The notes under the pieces are model-generated. The model was not told the origin of the DNA and ran no database searches. It was given only the letters and a program-made list of their open reading frames with translations. This document shows, piece after piece, positions 27,606-39,901 of a DNA stretch of 64,000 nt; the stretch's first letter is position 1; each line of letters starts with the position of its first letter. The DNA comes from Pipra filicauda (taxonomy: Eukaryota > Chordata > Aves > Passeriformes > Pipridae), in NCBI RefSeq assembly GCF_003945595.2, contig NW_024104998.1, positions 6,144,721 to 6,208,720 of the forward strand. Reading direction: 5' to 3'. The translations under genes and the position numbers were made by a program.

Positions 27606-29989
27606 CCGTTTCATTCTTTTTTGGCTTTTTCCTTTGGTAGCTTTTTTTGTGGGTTATTTTGTTTCCTTTTTCTATTAAAGTGCCTCATGCTATAACTTTA
27701 AGGATAATTACTTTGGGGGCTGACAATCCCGTTCCTGCTCTCATGGCAGAGGTAGGTATCTGAAGATGATCTGCTTGGTCATTCGAGGCTTTTAAACATG
27801 CTCTTGGATAAGCACAGCTGCGTTCTTAACAGTAGCTGAAATCACAGAATTTAAGGAAGGCAAATTCGATGTGATGTTTCATGCTTTAGTTAACAGTCTT
27901 CCAAGACACAAAGCTGCTCTAGTTGCTCTGGAAACTGTAACTTGGACACAACCATGCAGATACATCAACCCCCTGGCTATAAATGAAACCACTTTAGCAA
28001 CACTGCACATTTGTATGACAAACATTCATAAAAACAAGCACTGCATCCTGATCTTCCCATGGGAAGGGCACGTCCCCAGGTCCTTCACACAGTGCACAGC
28101 TCTCATTTCCTTTGGGCTGCAAGAGAAATGGCTGAGGAAGAGCCAGGAGGGCATGTGGATCTACCACTGAGATAACAACCCTCTGGGTAAGGGAGAGATG
28201 GGAAACACCTGTTGGTATTTGAGGGATATGGGATTCCAAGCAGGGCTCTGCCCTCATGCCCCAGGCACAGCTGGAAGCAAACAGTACTGAAAGGAGGGCT
28301 TGGAAGACAAAGCAACATGGTGGCCAGAATCTCCTGGCCCAGGAGAAGGCAGCGGGAAGCCTGGAGATGGGAATGGAGCAAGACAACAACCACTGGGAGA
28401 GAAGGAAGGTGAGAGAGGGACGCTCAAAAACAGTGTAGGAGGAACGAGCGCGAGGTGTCGGTGGAGGAGGGATGGACACAGCACAACACCAGAAGGCAGA
28501 CACGTGGGGTTTTTTAAAAAAAGGGGGAAATATTCCATACACAAACGACAGGCTGAGTGCTGGTTGCTGTGGAAACCATAACTTTGAATTCAGTGCCTAA
28601 AACCCAGCGCTGCTATTTATACCACGCTCCTCACTACAGCACGAGAACTTCTCCTCAGAAACACAGCTCTGCTACTCGCAAACATGGCTTTTTCCCCCCT
28701 TGTTACACACACTGATCCCTTCAAACAAGGCCTCACAAGGCTTCTCCAGTGTTCCTGGCCACTGAGTGACTACATGGCACAATCACCTCTCGCGGAAAAA
28801 ACCCCACTACCACTATCTTGCCTCTTCTAAGCAAGACCAGACAAATCACTGGATTCTGCTTCGGTCAAGAGCAACCAGAGGCACTGAAAAGGCCATTTCA
28901 AACAGCAGTTTATCTTGTCTCCCTTAAGGCAAATTACAGTCAGCACCACCTGAGATTGTGTAGGGCCAGATCCCAAAGTCAGTTATCATTAAAGATGATG
29001 AGCATTTGTTTAAGGACTCCAGAATATTGCCTTTAATATCCCAGGAAGCATAACTGGATCATTAATGCAAGAATAACAACAACAACAAGGCTGCAGATTA
29101 AATTCTTGCTGGCAGAATCCCCTTAAAAACATGGATTTTCAAGTTGCTCTGCTGTTGGGGAAGGAAACAGCTTTTCCCTCCATGGGAATCATGATTCTGG
29201 GGCAAATCCCACAGCCAGAGAGGGAGCAGCAGTGATCTGCCTGTACCCAAAGCAGAGGTGAGCCGCATTCCTCTTCCACCTCCCCCTCCCAGGGCCCAGA
29301 AGGGAAGAAACAGTCCCATTCATTCCCCAGCCACTCCTCAATCCTGTTTTCCCCCAAGTAGGACCAAGGTGTAAGTGTAGCACATTCACTGCCACGACCC
29401 AACAGTTACAATAACTCCCACGGGGTGATGATCCCAGTCTAAGACACTTCCCAGGACCCGGACACGTATCAGTCCCCAGATCACAGCCTACAAGGGCAAC
29501 TCAGGCAAAAGATGAGAGAGAAAACCACAGTGCTTTCCAAGGTCAGCCGCAGCTTTGGAATCCCACAGGACTGCTCCATCCACGTGCAATCCAACTCTGC
29601 CTGACCCAGGTGGGTTTGCCGGGGAAGGGCAGGCAGGGACAGGAGCAAGGACTCGGGAGAGGGGTCCCGAAAACTGCCGAGCCAAGAAGTTGCTCTCTGT
29701 GGGATCAGGCCCTTCCAGCACAGGTGAAGGAGGTCCCTGTTCGCCCTTGTTCAATAATTTACATCACAAGCACTGAAGTGTCATTGAAAACGGCGGGAGC
29801 ATTTTAATAACACAGGAAGGGGGAAAGATGCTCTAATGACAGGCACCCAAGTAATCACTCCATGGATCTCAGCCTCCCCTAATTTATGCCGATGCATTTT
29901 TTAATCAGAATTTCATACACGGCAAAATGATTAACAAGTCACAAGCGCTACCCTAATCCCAGCCAGCTTTCACCAGCCCAGAATCCTCT
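27606..29989. other. Non-coding interval, probable intron near the putative promoter
   Basis: No exon or repeat recognised up to the edge of the CpG island. Confidence 0.5.
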
Positions 29990-30126
29990 GGATGCCGCGG
30001 GCAAAGTGGGAATGAATGACCAGTGCCGAGGAACAGCAGGTCAGTTTCTCCCAGCGCTTCCCAACCCAACGCGGTTGGGAATTACGCGCTCGCTCCCGCA
30101 ACTCTCTTACGACCGCGTTGGTGCCA

Positions 30127-30345
30127 GCGCTTCCCATGGATCACGGGGCTGCGGTCATCCCTCGGGAGCCCGCACCTCCAGCCAGGGTAGCGCTTCCATG
30201 GATCCCAGGGCTACGGGAATCCCTCGGGAGCGCTTCCCGTGGACCCCAGGGCTGCGAGCATCCCTCGGGAGCCGGCATCTCCAGCCAGGGCAGCGCTTCC
30301 CATAGACACTAGGGCTGCAGGCATCCCTCGGGAGCCCGCAGCTCC
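30127..30345. repeat. G+C-rich minisatellite, about four units of 63 and 40 bp
   Basis: Units begin with GCGCTTCC at 30127, 30190, 30230 and 30293. Units 1 and 3 are 63 bp. Unit 2 is 40 bp and lacks the CATCTCCAGCCAGGGCA part. Unit 4 is partial. Each contains ATCCCTCGGGAG. It lies at the edge of the CpG island. Confidence 0.85.
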
Positions 30346-30668
30346 CGGCTGTGCCCTGTCCCCAGTGACCGCTGCCCACGGCGGGCACCCTCTCCTGCCC
30401 CTCGCTGCTCCCCCCAAGCGCCCCCCGCCGCTCCCCCGCAGCACGCCCGGACCGGGGGGGGTCCCGGCGGGTCCCGCAGCCGCCGGCGGTGACACGTGAA
30501 GCGCAGACCCGGCGCTGCCGCAGGGCCGGCTGGGGACCGAGCACCGCCGCTCTCCCACCCTCCGCGCCCCGCCGTGCGGTGCGGGGCGGCGGCGGAGCGG
30601 TGATGATGGAGATGCTCCCGACGGCTCCGGCGTGCGGGGGGGACGCGAGCGAGAGGGCGCGCGCTCAC

Positions 30669-30800
30669 CTGCGGGGCGGCGTGCGACGGGCGGCGTGCGG
30701 TGGGTGCGCGATGGGCGCTGTGTGTCCGATGGGTGCCCGGGGGTGGCGGGTCCGGAGCCCGCGGGACACCCGCGGCTCAGCACACGCCGCCGCCGCCGGG
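30669..30800 (-). other. Candidate non-coding first exon (TIAM1 by synteny)
   Basis: On the minus strand a strong donor, GCAG|GTGAGCGC, sits at 30669/30668, just downstream of the YY1 motif and CCAAT cluster. Only the donor is seen; the 5' end is a guess. The name is inferred from synteny. Confidence 0.4.
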
Positions 30801-31479
30801 AGGCGCCGCTGCCATATTGAGACCGCCGGGGGGGGGGCGGGCGCCGCCCATTGGCCGCGGCGCCCGTCAATCACCGTCCGGGGAGCCAATGAGGCGGCGG
30901 CGGCGGGCGCGCGCGGCGGGAGCGTTCGGAGAGCGCCCCGCGCGTGACAATGGGGGCGCACGCGGCCGCGCGCGCGGACAGCGGGCGGCCAATGGCGGGG
31001 CGAGGGGGCGCCGGCGCGCGCCGGGGCCCGGCCAATCGCGGCGCGGTGCGCGGGGCTGGCGCGCGGCGGGGGCGGGCGGGGCCGCGGGGCCGCTTTGGCC
31101 CCTGAGGCGGCGGGACACGCGCTGTGCTCGCCGTCCCTCACGTCCCGTCGTGTCTCCTCGTGGCTCCTCACGGCTCCTCATGTCCCTCCACAGCCTTCCA
31201 CCACCCCCCGCCGTGTCCCACGCCCCGAGAAAGAAGGTCTCCGACCCCCGCGAAGGGCCGGAAGGGATGAGGGGAAGGTGCCCGAGCGCCTGAGGCACCG
31301 TGCTCCCCTCACGGCTCCAGCCCCTCCGTGTCCCGCAGCGCCGTTCGATGCAGCCACACCGTACCCGCACGGCCCCAGACCGCCTCGAAGCCGCCAGGAT
31401 CAGTGCTGAGCTTTCCCCTGCCTCTGGAATATGCAGAAATTCCCTTAAGAAAGTATGTTCTCTTAATATTTGATCTTTG

Positions 31480-32112
31480 TATACTAATCAGTGAGAAAGG
31501 AGGTTTAAGCCGTGGAACAAAGAGTGGCCAACAAGCCCTAAACGATGCCCAGGTGTTGGAATGGCAAATTCCGTGCTAAGGTTGAGGGCTCGACGTGTTC
31601 CGGATGATCTCAGACTTAAGGGAGGTTTAATAAAGCTCGGTTAGAGGGATGTACCACTGACACAAAGAATGCAGAATTTATGGGCCACGAGGATATCTGT
31701 CAGAACCCCCGAGATAAGGAAGAAACTGATAAAGACAACTCAGCAACTGCACCGAAATCAGCTCTGACTGGGAAAAAGGTGGTTCCAGCAGGGACACATC
31801 AACCCATGGACCACCAATTGGAACCACCAACCCAAAGGAAGAGAAAGGGGGACTAATTAGCACGAACGAATCATTAACCAACAGAACACAATGCTACTTA
31901 ATAAGAGAACTATGTAACTTGTAGCCAATGAACATTAAAACCTTTGTTTGATGAAATGTATAAACAGTGAAAAGTCTTGGTGGTCACAGTGCCCCTGCTG
32001 CCAAAGCACTTAGGTTTTGTTGAGCCATGACTCAGCTCCAGCCTGGATAAGTACATTTTATAATGCACTAATAAATAAACATGAGCCACGTATGAACTCA
32101 AAGTGTTTTTTG
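31480..32112 (+). mobile_element. Probable solo LTR (ERVL-like), boundaries uncertain
   Basis: A block with LTR-like signals in order: CCAAT at 31925-31929, TATAAA at 31959-31964 and overlapping AATAAA signals at 32070-32079, then a T-rich end. The wording around the TATA and poly(A) signals resembles avian ERVL LTRs as I recall them. No second copy is in the window and I could not fix a target duplication. Confidence 0.4.
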
Positions 32113-32754
32113 ACACAAAAAAAAGGTGGAAGTACTTCCCCATCACCTCTGAAAGTCAGAGTGGGGGAAATCCAAATCATCCCAATGTGTATCTAATAAA
32201 GAATATTTATTTTCCAATATGGTGTATTTGCTCTACCATTAAAAAAATCAAATGCAAAATCTCAACTGTCTACCTGTTAATCACTATGTTGCTTGCAAAT
32301 CAAATCCAAATATTAAATGTCAGTTTTCCTCATCAAGCCATTGATTAATTAATGGCAGGTTTTAAATGGCATTACCACACCAAGCACTTTAGTCAGAGCC
32401 TTTAATCAGCAAGATTAAATGCAGGGCCTCTCCTGGCTTTGATTTTCGGGTAAAATTCCCCATTGATTCAGCCAGGAGGTTTTATTAAAATTTAATGGTT
32501 TGCTCCAGCCCTGGATTAGGAAGGTTCAGCGAGTCAGGTGGCCCCTTGGAGCAATCACATGAACCCAAGCGAGTGACAGGTCACACCCCTTTGGTTTGTA
32601 GTTTACTTCCCACCAGGACTTCAGGGTGTGACATAAGCACATGTTTCTCCCCAGCCTGTGGGTGGCATGTCAAAATCTCCCTGTATCCCAGGGATATCTC
32701 GGTCCCCTTCGGCCTCCTCAGCCCTTCACTCACGACTGGGGCCACGAAGGGAAG

Positions 32755-33170
32755 CCACAGAATCATGGAATGGTTTGGTGGGTTGGAAGGGACCTTAAAG
32801 CCCATCCAGTTCCAACCCATGTCATAGACAGGGACACCTTCCACTAGCCCAGGCTGCTCCAATTTCCAGGGATGGGGCAGCCACAGCTTCTCTGGGCAAC
32901 CTGTGCCAGGGCTTCACCACCCCCACAGGGAAGAATTCCTTCCCAATATCCCACCTAACCCTGCCCTCTGGCAGTTTAAAACCACTTGTCCTGGCACTAT
33001 ATCCCAGTATAAAAAGTCACTCTCCCTCCTTTTTTTAATCCCCCTTTAGGCCCTGCAAGGGGCTCTCAGGTCTCCCTGGAGCCTTCTCTTCTCCAGGTGA
33101 ACCCCCCCCAGCTCTCCCAGCCTGTCCCAGAGCAGAGGGCTCCAGCCCTGGGAGCATGCCAGCACCAGCA
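32755..33170 (-). mobile_element. CR1 LINE 3' part
   Basis: CACAGAATCATGGAATGGTT, ACCTTCCACTAGCCCAGGCT, GGGCAACCTGTGCCAGGGCT and CCAGCTCTCCCAGCCTGTCC in minus-strand order. Confidence 0.95.
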
Positions 33171-35007
33171 GTGGAAAGAGGAGCCAAAGGCTGAAGCCCC
33201 TGCAGGGTCTGCTTTTCCCTACCGTGGCACACACCAGACTGCAGCCCGGGAGAACCCCGGGTGTGTCCCCCAGTGCTGCCACCCCCTCCCCTGCTGCAGC
33301 CCCTCTGCTCCCACTGTCGGGCACACACAGGCAGGTATCTGCATCCCAGCAGACCTGGGGCTTATGGCAGCTAATATGGGCATATTTTTAAGTAATCCCA
33401 CCTCATTTGCCACTTTTCCAGGGCCTCAGTGGGTGAAATTCATTAGTCATCTGACAGTTCCAGTTATTCCGCATGTCAAGTCCCATCTCTTCATTTACAT
33501 ACCCAGACTGTTGTGCCAAGCCGGTGTGCTGGTTGTACCCCCCTCCACCTACTCTGTGCTAATTTAAGAGTTGTTATTTTTGGCTGGCACGGATTGTGTG
33601 CATAAAAAGTTCCGTTTCCTCAAAAAATTCTTAAAAGGAAGCAGAACACGGGCCTGAGCTGAAAACTCCCCCTGCTCAACACCAACTGCCCAAACAGCAG
33701 CAAACCTTGTTTTCAGGGAATGTCACAGGACTAAAACACCTTCCTGTGAAGACCCTGAGTTTTTGAATGATTGAGCTGCACAAAACAGAGTTGTTTCTGA
33801 CAGGGGCACACAGGAGTAGCTCAGTCAGAAAAAAAACAGCCTGGCAGTTCTCAATGAACAGAGTGAAACTTGCTGCAAGGGCGGTAATTCCGTGATTGAA
33901 AACACAGCATTCGTCATGGAAGAATCCGTATGGATGAGGAAGGCTCAAAAGCCAAGCTCTGTCTGCACTCCAGACATTCCCCCTCCGTTTGTAAAACTAA
34001 TTATGTGTAAACAGAGCATTTTTCTCTTTGCAATGCACGGTGTGATATTTCTCCTCCACACAAAAGAATGCTCTCACTCCCGAGCAGTGCACGCCTGTAC
34101 CTGAGAGACAGGAACTGCAGGGGACATTCCAAGTGGGAAAATTGAAAAAGGGATTAAAAAAAAAAATCAAAAAAAAAAAAAATCAGGGAAACTGTTCTTT
34201 GAAAAATCATTGTAGAATGTTACCAGCACACTCTTTCAAGGTGGTGCCACTGATGTTTTATGTCCTACCTGCAGTAGCAGGATTCCTCACCACCACAGTC
34301 CAAACTGGTCTGAACTGGGGAATTGTTCTGTACTGGTGAACTTCATCCCTGATACTTATTTTCCTGTGGGTTTTGCCTGTAGCTAAAATAAGATGTTCAC
34401 CACAACCGTTGCCTTCTTTTTTTCTTCGAAAACAGGGGCAGCAATGTAATAATGAAGGTTTCTTTCTGGCTTTCAAGTAAAATTAACTCAGGCTGGTTTT
34501 CCAGACACTGAACTCCATACACAGAAAATAAGTATTTCTGCTTAGTAGGAATTTTAGTGAGGATGGTCTGCACTTCCCTAAGTGCAGGTATCCATTATAA
34601 TCCCTTGGAGAAGCTCTTCCAGGCGTTTACATGCTTCAAAAACCACAGTAATGCTTTCCCAGTTTTTTTCAGCGGGCATTTCTCTGTGAGGCTGCAGCGA
34701 GGCTAAGAGTGGGATCACACCCTCGTGCCTCTAGGATTATGCAAAAGAGGAAATGCATTTGATGAATTATTGTCCACCTCAGCCTCTCTTTTGAAAAATG
34801 CTGTTATCTGTGTTCACTGCCGCTGCGAGGGAAGTGATCTGTGAAATCAGAGTTCTTTGGATAATGGCACAGTCTGAGCTTTCCCAGGGATATGATTGCT
34901 CCTGTCAGAGGGACACACATGAGGCAGGCAGGAGCCTGGGCTTCCAGTCCCTGTTTGTTGTCAGGTTATTATTATAAAGTCTTTCTCTCAATGTCATTGC
35001 TAATTTC
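33171..35007. other. Intergenic interval
   Basis: No gene seen. The part at 34,680-34,900 is free of repeats and of even composition and could be a conserved element, which cannot be judged from one sequence. The intervals 32113-32754 and 35263-36109 are likewise empty apart from the T27 run. Confidence 0.45.
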
Positions 35008-35160
35008 GTAGAGTCCCAGAATGGTTTGGGGGGGAAGGGACCTTAAAACTCATCTCATCCCACCCCCTGCCGTGGGCAGGGACACCTTCCACTAGCCCAG
35101 GTTGCTCCAAGCCCCATCCAACCTGGCCTGGGACACTTCCAAGGATGGGGCAGCCATAGA
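35008..35160 (-). mobile_element. CR1 LINE 3' end
   Basis: AGAATGGTTTGGGGGGGAAG, GGGCAGGGACACCTTCCACT and GGACACTTCCAAGGATGGGG. Truncated, and immediately followed by an inverted copy. Confidence 0.93.
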
Positions 35161-35196
35161 TGCTTTGGCCCCCCACTCCCCCTGCAATTCTCCTGC

Positions 35197-35262
35197 AATG
35201 GCAGGAGGGTGGAACGAGATGAGCTTTAAGGTCCCAAACCATTTTATGATTCTATGATTGCA
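35197..35262 (+). mobile_element. CR1 LINE extreme 3' end with ATTCTATGA tail
   Basis: GATGAGCTTTAAGGTCCC and TTTTATGATTCTATGATT show the family's 8-base tail motif. It is arranged head to head with the preceding copy. Confidence 0.9.
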
Positions 35263-35745
35263 GTATCAGGAAACTCACCAAGTATCTCTGTGCCATTCCC
35301 TTTAAAATCCTTTTTCCCCAGACATGTGAACACGACAGACTGGTTCCATGTTCATGGACGGGGGTTTTTCCCCCACAGACAAGTCCTTATGCCCTTGTTG
35401 TTGTCACGGTCTATGCAAGATGCCATGCAAAGATCCACTCCGTGTCCCCAGAGGAATCAGAGCAACCATTTGTACCAACTTGAAGGCTTTCAGATCTTTT
35501 TTCAGTCTAGTTCTTTTCAACCCTTGCAGGACAGATTCTCTCTTCCACAAAACTATCAGCCATCCTGTGGGAGGAGGAGGGTTTTTTTTCTTTTTACATT
35601 GATATTTTTGTCACACTGCCCAAGGTTCATCAAGGTACCAAATTATAAGCCTTATTGAAAAAAGACAGAATTATTTTTGTGGGGCTGATAAACCTGCATC
35701 ATTTCTTCCCTTTGCTTCCTCAAACCCCTCACTCACACAGGTATC

Positions 35746-35749
<4 letters not shown>

Positions 35750-35776
<27 letters not shown>
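35750..35776. repeat. T27 homopolymer
   Basis: Twenty-seven T on the plus strand. No retroposed gene body is recognisable on either side. Confidence 0.85.
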
Positions 35777-36109
35777 GTTGCTACTTCAAGTTTTCTGGCA
35801 TTTTTGTAAAAGAAGAGAAGCACCGTGGAAGGAAGAGTCTGTCAAACAAACCTGGACCACTAATGCCACCCAGTGGCACACACTGGGCACCTGCCAGTGC
35901 TAATAAACAATTCAACAAGCTAACTCTAAACTCTCCCCCCACACTGTTTACAGCCATTCACACGGAGGTTTTCTGCACCCATCTGACAAATGTAAGAGAC
36001 CACGCACGTTGTGGTTGTGTAGCTTGTGTTAAGCACGGTTTTTTTCCTTTCCTGCTTCTGTTTTCTTTAGAAAGTATCTCCTACAGCTCAGTCTCTGTGA
36101 AGTATTACC

Positions 36110-36475
36110 CAAAAATGTTTAGGGGGGACCTTCTCACTCTCTGCAACTCCCTCACAGGAAGGGGGAGCCCGGGGGGTCGGGCTCTGCTCCCAGGGAACAA
36201 GGGACAGGACAAGGGGAAACGGCCTCCAGCTGTGCCAAGGGAGACTCAGGTTGGACATCAGGAGGAGTTTCTTCTTGGAAAGGGTGGTCAGGCACTGGAA
36301 GGGGCTGCCCAGGGAGGTGGTGGGGTCCCCACCCCTGGAGGTGTCCCAGGAAGGCCTGGCCATGGCACTCAGTGCTCTGGGCTGGGGGACAAGGTGGGGA
36401 TCAGGCACAGGGGGCACTCCGTGGGCTGGGAGGGCTTTTCCAACCTCAGTGATCCTGGGATTCTGAGATCCTGGG
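36110..36475 (+). mobile_element. CR1 LINE 3' end
   Basis: GGGACAGGACAAGGGGAAAC, GGTTGGACATCAGGAGGAGT and GGAAGGGGCTGCCCAGGGAG, ending CCTGGGATTCTGAGATCC. Confidence 0.95.
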
Positions 36476-39352
36476 TTTGTATCTGCCCTTTCTCGATGAT
36501 ACAATCAGCTCTCCTGCCCTTTCACAGGGAGCACTCCAGCCAAGAGCCCTGGGTGCAAGGTCTGCAGGCTCCCCCGCGGTGCCCTTCGTCCCTTTGGCAG
36601 GGCTGGAGACGTCTGCTGCCTAGGGAAAAAATTCCGAACAGATGCAGAGCAGTCACATAAATATTAATGACAAGGCACTGTGGAAATTGTATGAAAACAC
36701 GTGGCTGATGCATTTTCCAGCTGCATTCCCCCTCATTAATTGCTTGTATGAAACCAGCACCCCGAAGCCTCGGTTTTACTGACAGCTGTACAAACCCAGC
36801 CTGGTGCTTGGGAAGGAACTCCCCGACCATCCAGTGCTCCCAGGGAAGAAACCACGTGAAAACTCCCAATAAAACCTCATCTCTGTTACTCTGGAGGCCT
36901 GCCTACTTATATTCCTTTAGTCCTCCTTGATTTGCCACTGCAGAATAGTTTACCCTGTTTATTTTGTTTATTTTCTAATTTCTCTCTGTAGTTTTGTACT
37001 TTGCATCTCTGGGATTACCCAAGACAGCTGAGTTAAGCAAAGAAAAAATAAATCCAAAGGATATCCAAATGAAACCCCATGGAAGTTGTCTCTGGTACTT
37101 GCTTACGTAGCCTGGGATTTGCAAAGTTTTTAGTTTAGTTACCACTGTGAAGACTTCTACAAATAAAAATGTAGCAAAAAATCCAAAGCAAGGTTTTGTT
37201 TTTCACCACTGTGAATGAAATCTTTATTCAGTTGTTATACGTAACATAGATAAAGTATGAAAAGCCACAGGCTTTCTTCGGGCTTCATTGATTTTTAGCC
37301 TAGTTGACATTTTAAATATGTTTTCCCAATACATATTAGGAAATATATACTTATACACAGATACACTGTTTTGGTTGCGTTCCTTTAGGTGCCTTCCAGT
37401 GGCCAAAATAACATCCCTGAGAGCATAAACATTTTGAGAGTCTCCCACTTACTAAAAAAAAATAAAATGTCTCAGATGAGCTTTCTGGACAATGTTCTGT
37501 CCTTGACCAGTTTCAGAGGCATTTTCACTCTCTATTAACAGCTCAAAAGCCATTTAAAACTTCAGCTGGGTTTGACTGCACTCATCCCTCTGTGCCACAG
37601 CAGCAGCTCCCACAAAGCCCTCAGCAGATTGTTGTCCCTGCAAACACCAGAATCCCCAAAATCCATATTTCCATCTATCCTGGCTGTCCTGCTGGTCACT
37701 GGTAGCTGCTTTGTCCTCCAAGTTTCAGCCTGTCAGGCTGTTTGTTTCCATGGGGAAACACGCCCAGACTTTGGGACTGCTTGAAATACCTGAATTCCAG
37801 CCCTTGGCGAATGTGAACAAGGAAAAAACCCAACCCACCAACCAAAATTAAACAAAATTAAAATTAAACAAAAGCAGTGGGCAGACCTTGAGCAGCCCCA
37901 GTGCCCCGGCAGGCTGTGCTGAGGTGCAGCTCACGCCCCGTGCTGGGTACAAAGTTCTTAATCAACATTTACACAACCTCTCCTCTGAGCCTCATGTTTC
38001 AAGCTCGTGGGGCAGTGGAGGGTGAGGGACTTGCAGCACAAAGATTAGCTCAGTTGAACTGTTAAAAGTGAATGTTGTTTCTAATCTTGCAAAGGCTTTC
38101 CAGCTGACACTCCTTTAATTACAGGGAGCCCTTGGTTATCAGCAGCACTGCCCTTCATTTCAGCAGCAGGATTTCCACCAGGGAGCCACCAGCACAGAGT
38201 CCTAATGAAAAAAACAATCATTTCCACAGCACTTTTCATCTTCAGAATGCCACACAAACATAAACTCGGGGAATTAGCTCTCCCAGCATCCCTGGGAGGT
38301 GGAAGAGTGTCCTTACCCACCTGCAATCCCAGGGGAAGACGTTCATGACACACAGTGTCCTTGTTCAGGACAACACAAAGCCTTGGGGTCTGGTTTTTTT
38401 ATTTAGTGGTCTTCGAGTGCCTTTGGGGATGCCCAGGGGTCTGGCAGGGAGGGGACAGCAGGTCCCTGACACCTCCTGCAGCAGCAAAAGGCCAGAGGAG
38501 ACAGCCTGGAGTGTCCCAGACTGTGCCAGACACGGGTGTGTTGGCAGCCGAGTGCAGTGACAGCGGGAAATTCCAGCTTCTGGAAAGCGGGATCCTAAAG
38601 GAAGAAAAACAAACAATCCACCCCCCAAAGCCCCTCCCAGACCGCTCAAAACACAGGATTGTAACGCACACGTGGTGCGACCTGAACAAACACGTGTGTG
38701 CCGACTCCCTGGCCCTCAGGGGGCTCCCAAATCCAGGCACTCTTCTCCGGGGCCGACGTGGAAATGCGGCTTCCACCTTTCCACAGAGCAGCTCCAGGCG
38801 GCAACTGGATCACCGCCCTGGGAAGGGACTGCTCATCACCTCAGGGAGGGGTTACTCCGGCAATCCCGAGCGATGTGTGCGCTCCAGTCTCACCCTAACT
38901 CCGTATTTTTCCCGAGGAACCACCACAAGCAGGAAGCACCACGTATTTGCTGCAGGAGTATGGTTGCCAAGGGAGTCAGAACCCTCAAAATTCCCTCTTA
39001 ATTTTTTAATCCGTGTAAATTTTGCTCAGAAGTTGCTGCTGCAGGGGCCCTGTGCTTGATCCAGGTCACATTTTGGGGGTTTTTTTTGTTACTTTTGCAC
39101 ATTTTGCTGGGAAGTTTATTAGCCTCTGTCTACATAGCTTAGGCTGCTGTTTACCTGCATCACACAGGAGTTATTTCATCTGCCCTTTAAGCTGGCAAGT
39201 TAGGAAACAATCAGGATGCACTTCCCCTTCTTTCCTCCCTGAATTGACTCTGATACTCCAAGTAACAAAATAATCACGTCACCATGTGACCTGACAGGGT
39301 CCAGTGATGATTTTTGTACTGTCAGACACCCCGTTGAGCTGCTTTGGGGGTG
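36476..39352. other. Intergenic interval left of the provirus
   Basis: No gene or recognised repeat. An A-rich AAATTAAACAAAA patch lies at 37845-37873. Confidence 0.5.
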
Positions 39353-39358
39353 GGTTTT

Positions 39359-39772
39359 TGTTGAAAGAATCTTAGATGATGCAGGACATATACTGCATCA
39401 GGCCTGCTTGCACAATCCGGCCTGCGTGCCGGACAGCAGGGACCTGTGTTCTCCAGCAGCAGATGTGTGTCCTTGAGCAGCAGAGATCAGAAAGCTGCAT
39501 AGAGGAAAACAAGGAAGGAGGTTGTTATGCAGGGTGTGAGAAACCAGAAGATGCGGGGACCTGGAAATGTGCCTTGGCTAGTAGAGCCAATGAAGTTATA
39601 GATATAGTGTGTGAAAGTGAATGTAACCAGTAGAAAGTTAGAACAGAGCGTGTGAACCCTGTAGGACCCTTGATAATGGGTGTATTTTTGGAATAAAGTG
39701 AGAGCATTGCCTGTACCTCTATGAGGATGTGTCTCTGACTCTCGAGCTCGTTTTTTGCATCTTCTCCTTTTA
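39359..39772 (+). repeat. 5' LTR
   Basis: Begins TGTTGAAAG and ends CTCCTTTTA. AATAAA at 39692-39697 precedes a GT-rich stretch, giving a normal R/U5 layout. I count about eight differences from the 3' LTR, including one single-base indel. No clear TATA box was seen. Confidence 0.93.
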
Positions 39773-39774
39773 TC

Positions 39775-39792
39775 TGGCGCCCGAACAGGGAC
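39775..39792 (+). other. Retroviral primer binding site, tRNA-Lys3 type
   Basis: TGGCGCCCGAACAGGGAC starts two bases after the 5' LTR. This is the 18-base complement of tRNA-Lys3 known from other retroviruses, here without a mismatch that I can see. Confidence 0.93.
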
Positions 39793-39901
39793 AAAAAGCG
39801 CATAAGGGTAGAAGAATGCGGATAGCCGATTGATCTCCGTGCGGTGAGACGCGGTCGGAGACGTGAGAGGCTGATAGAAGCTGGACAGAGGAGTTTCGGT
39901 C

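Larger units (their letters stand above)
29990..31400. promoter_or_regulatory. Large CpG island, likely promoter of the gene to the left (TIAM1 by synteny)
   Basis: Over 1.3 kb of very CpG-dense sequence, densest at 30,400-31,130. It contains CCAAT boxes at 30850-30854 (inverted), 30886-30890, 30989-30993 and 31032-31036, and a YY1-type GCTGCCATATTG at 30808-30819. There is no TATA box. No coding sequence is attached, so the gene name rests on conserved order (TIAM1, SOD1, SCAF4 in vertebrates). Confidence 0.7.

Noticed and set aside
30211..31370. Several 100-220 codon open frames on both strands of the CpG island
   Set aside because: Extreme G+C composition removes stop codons in all frames. 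The products are Arg/Ala/Pro/Gly-rich and match nothing known.
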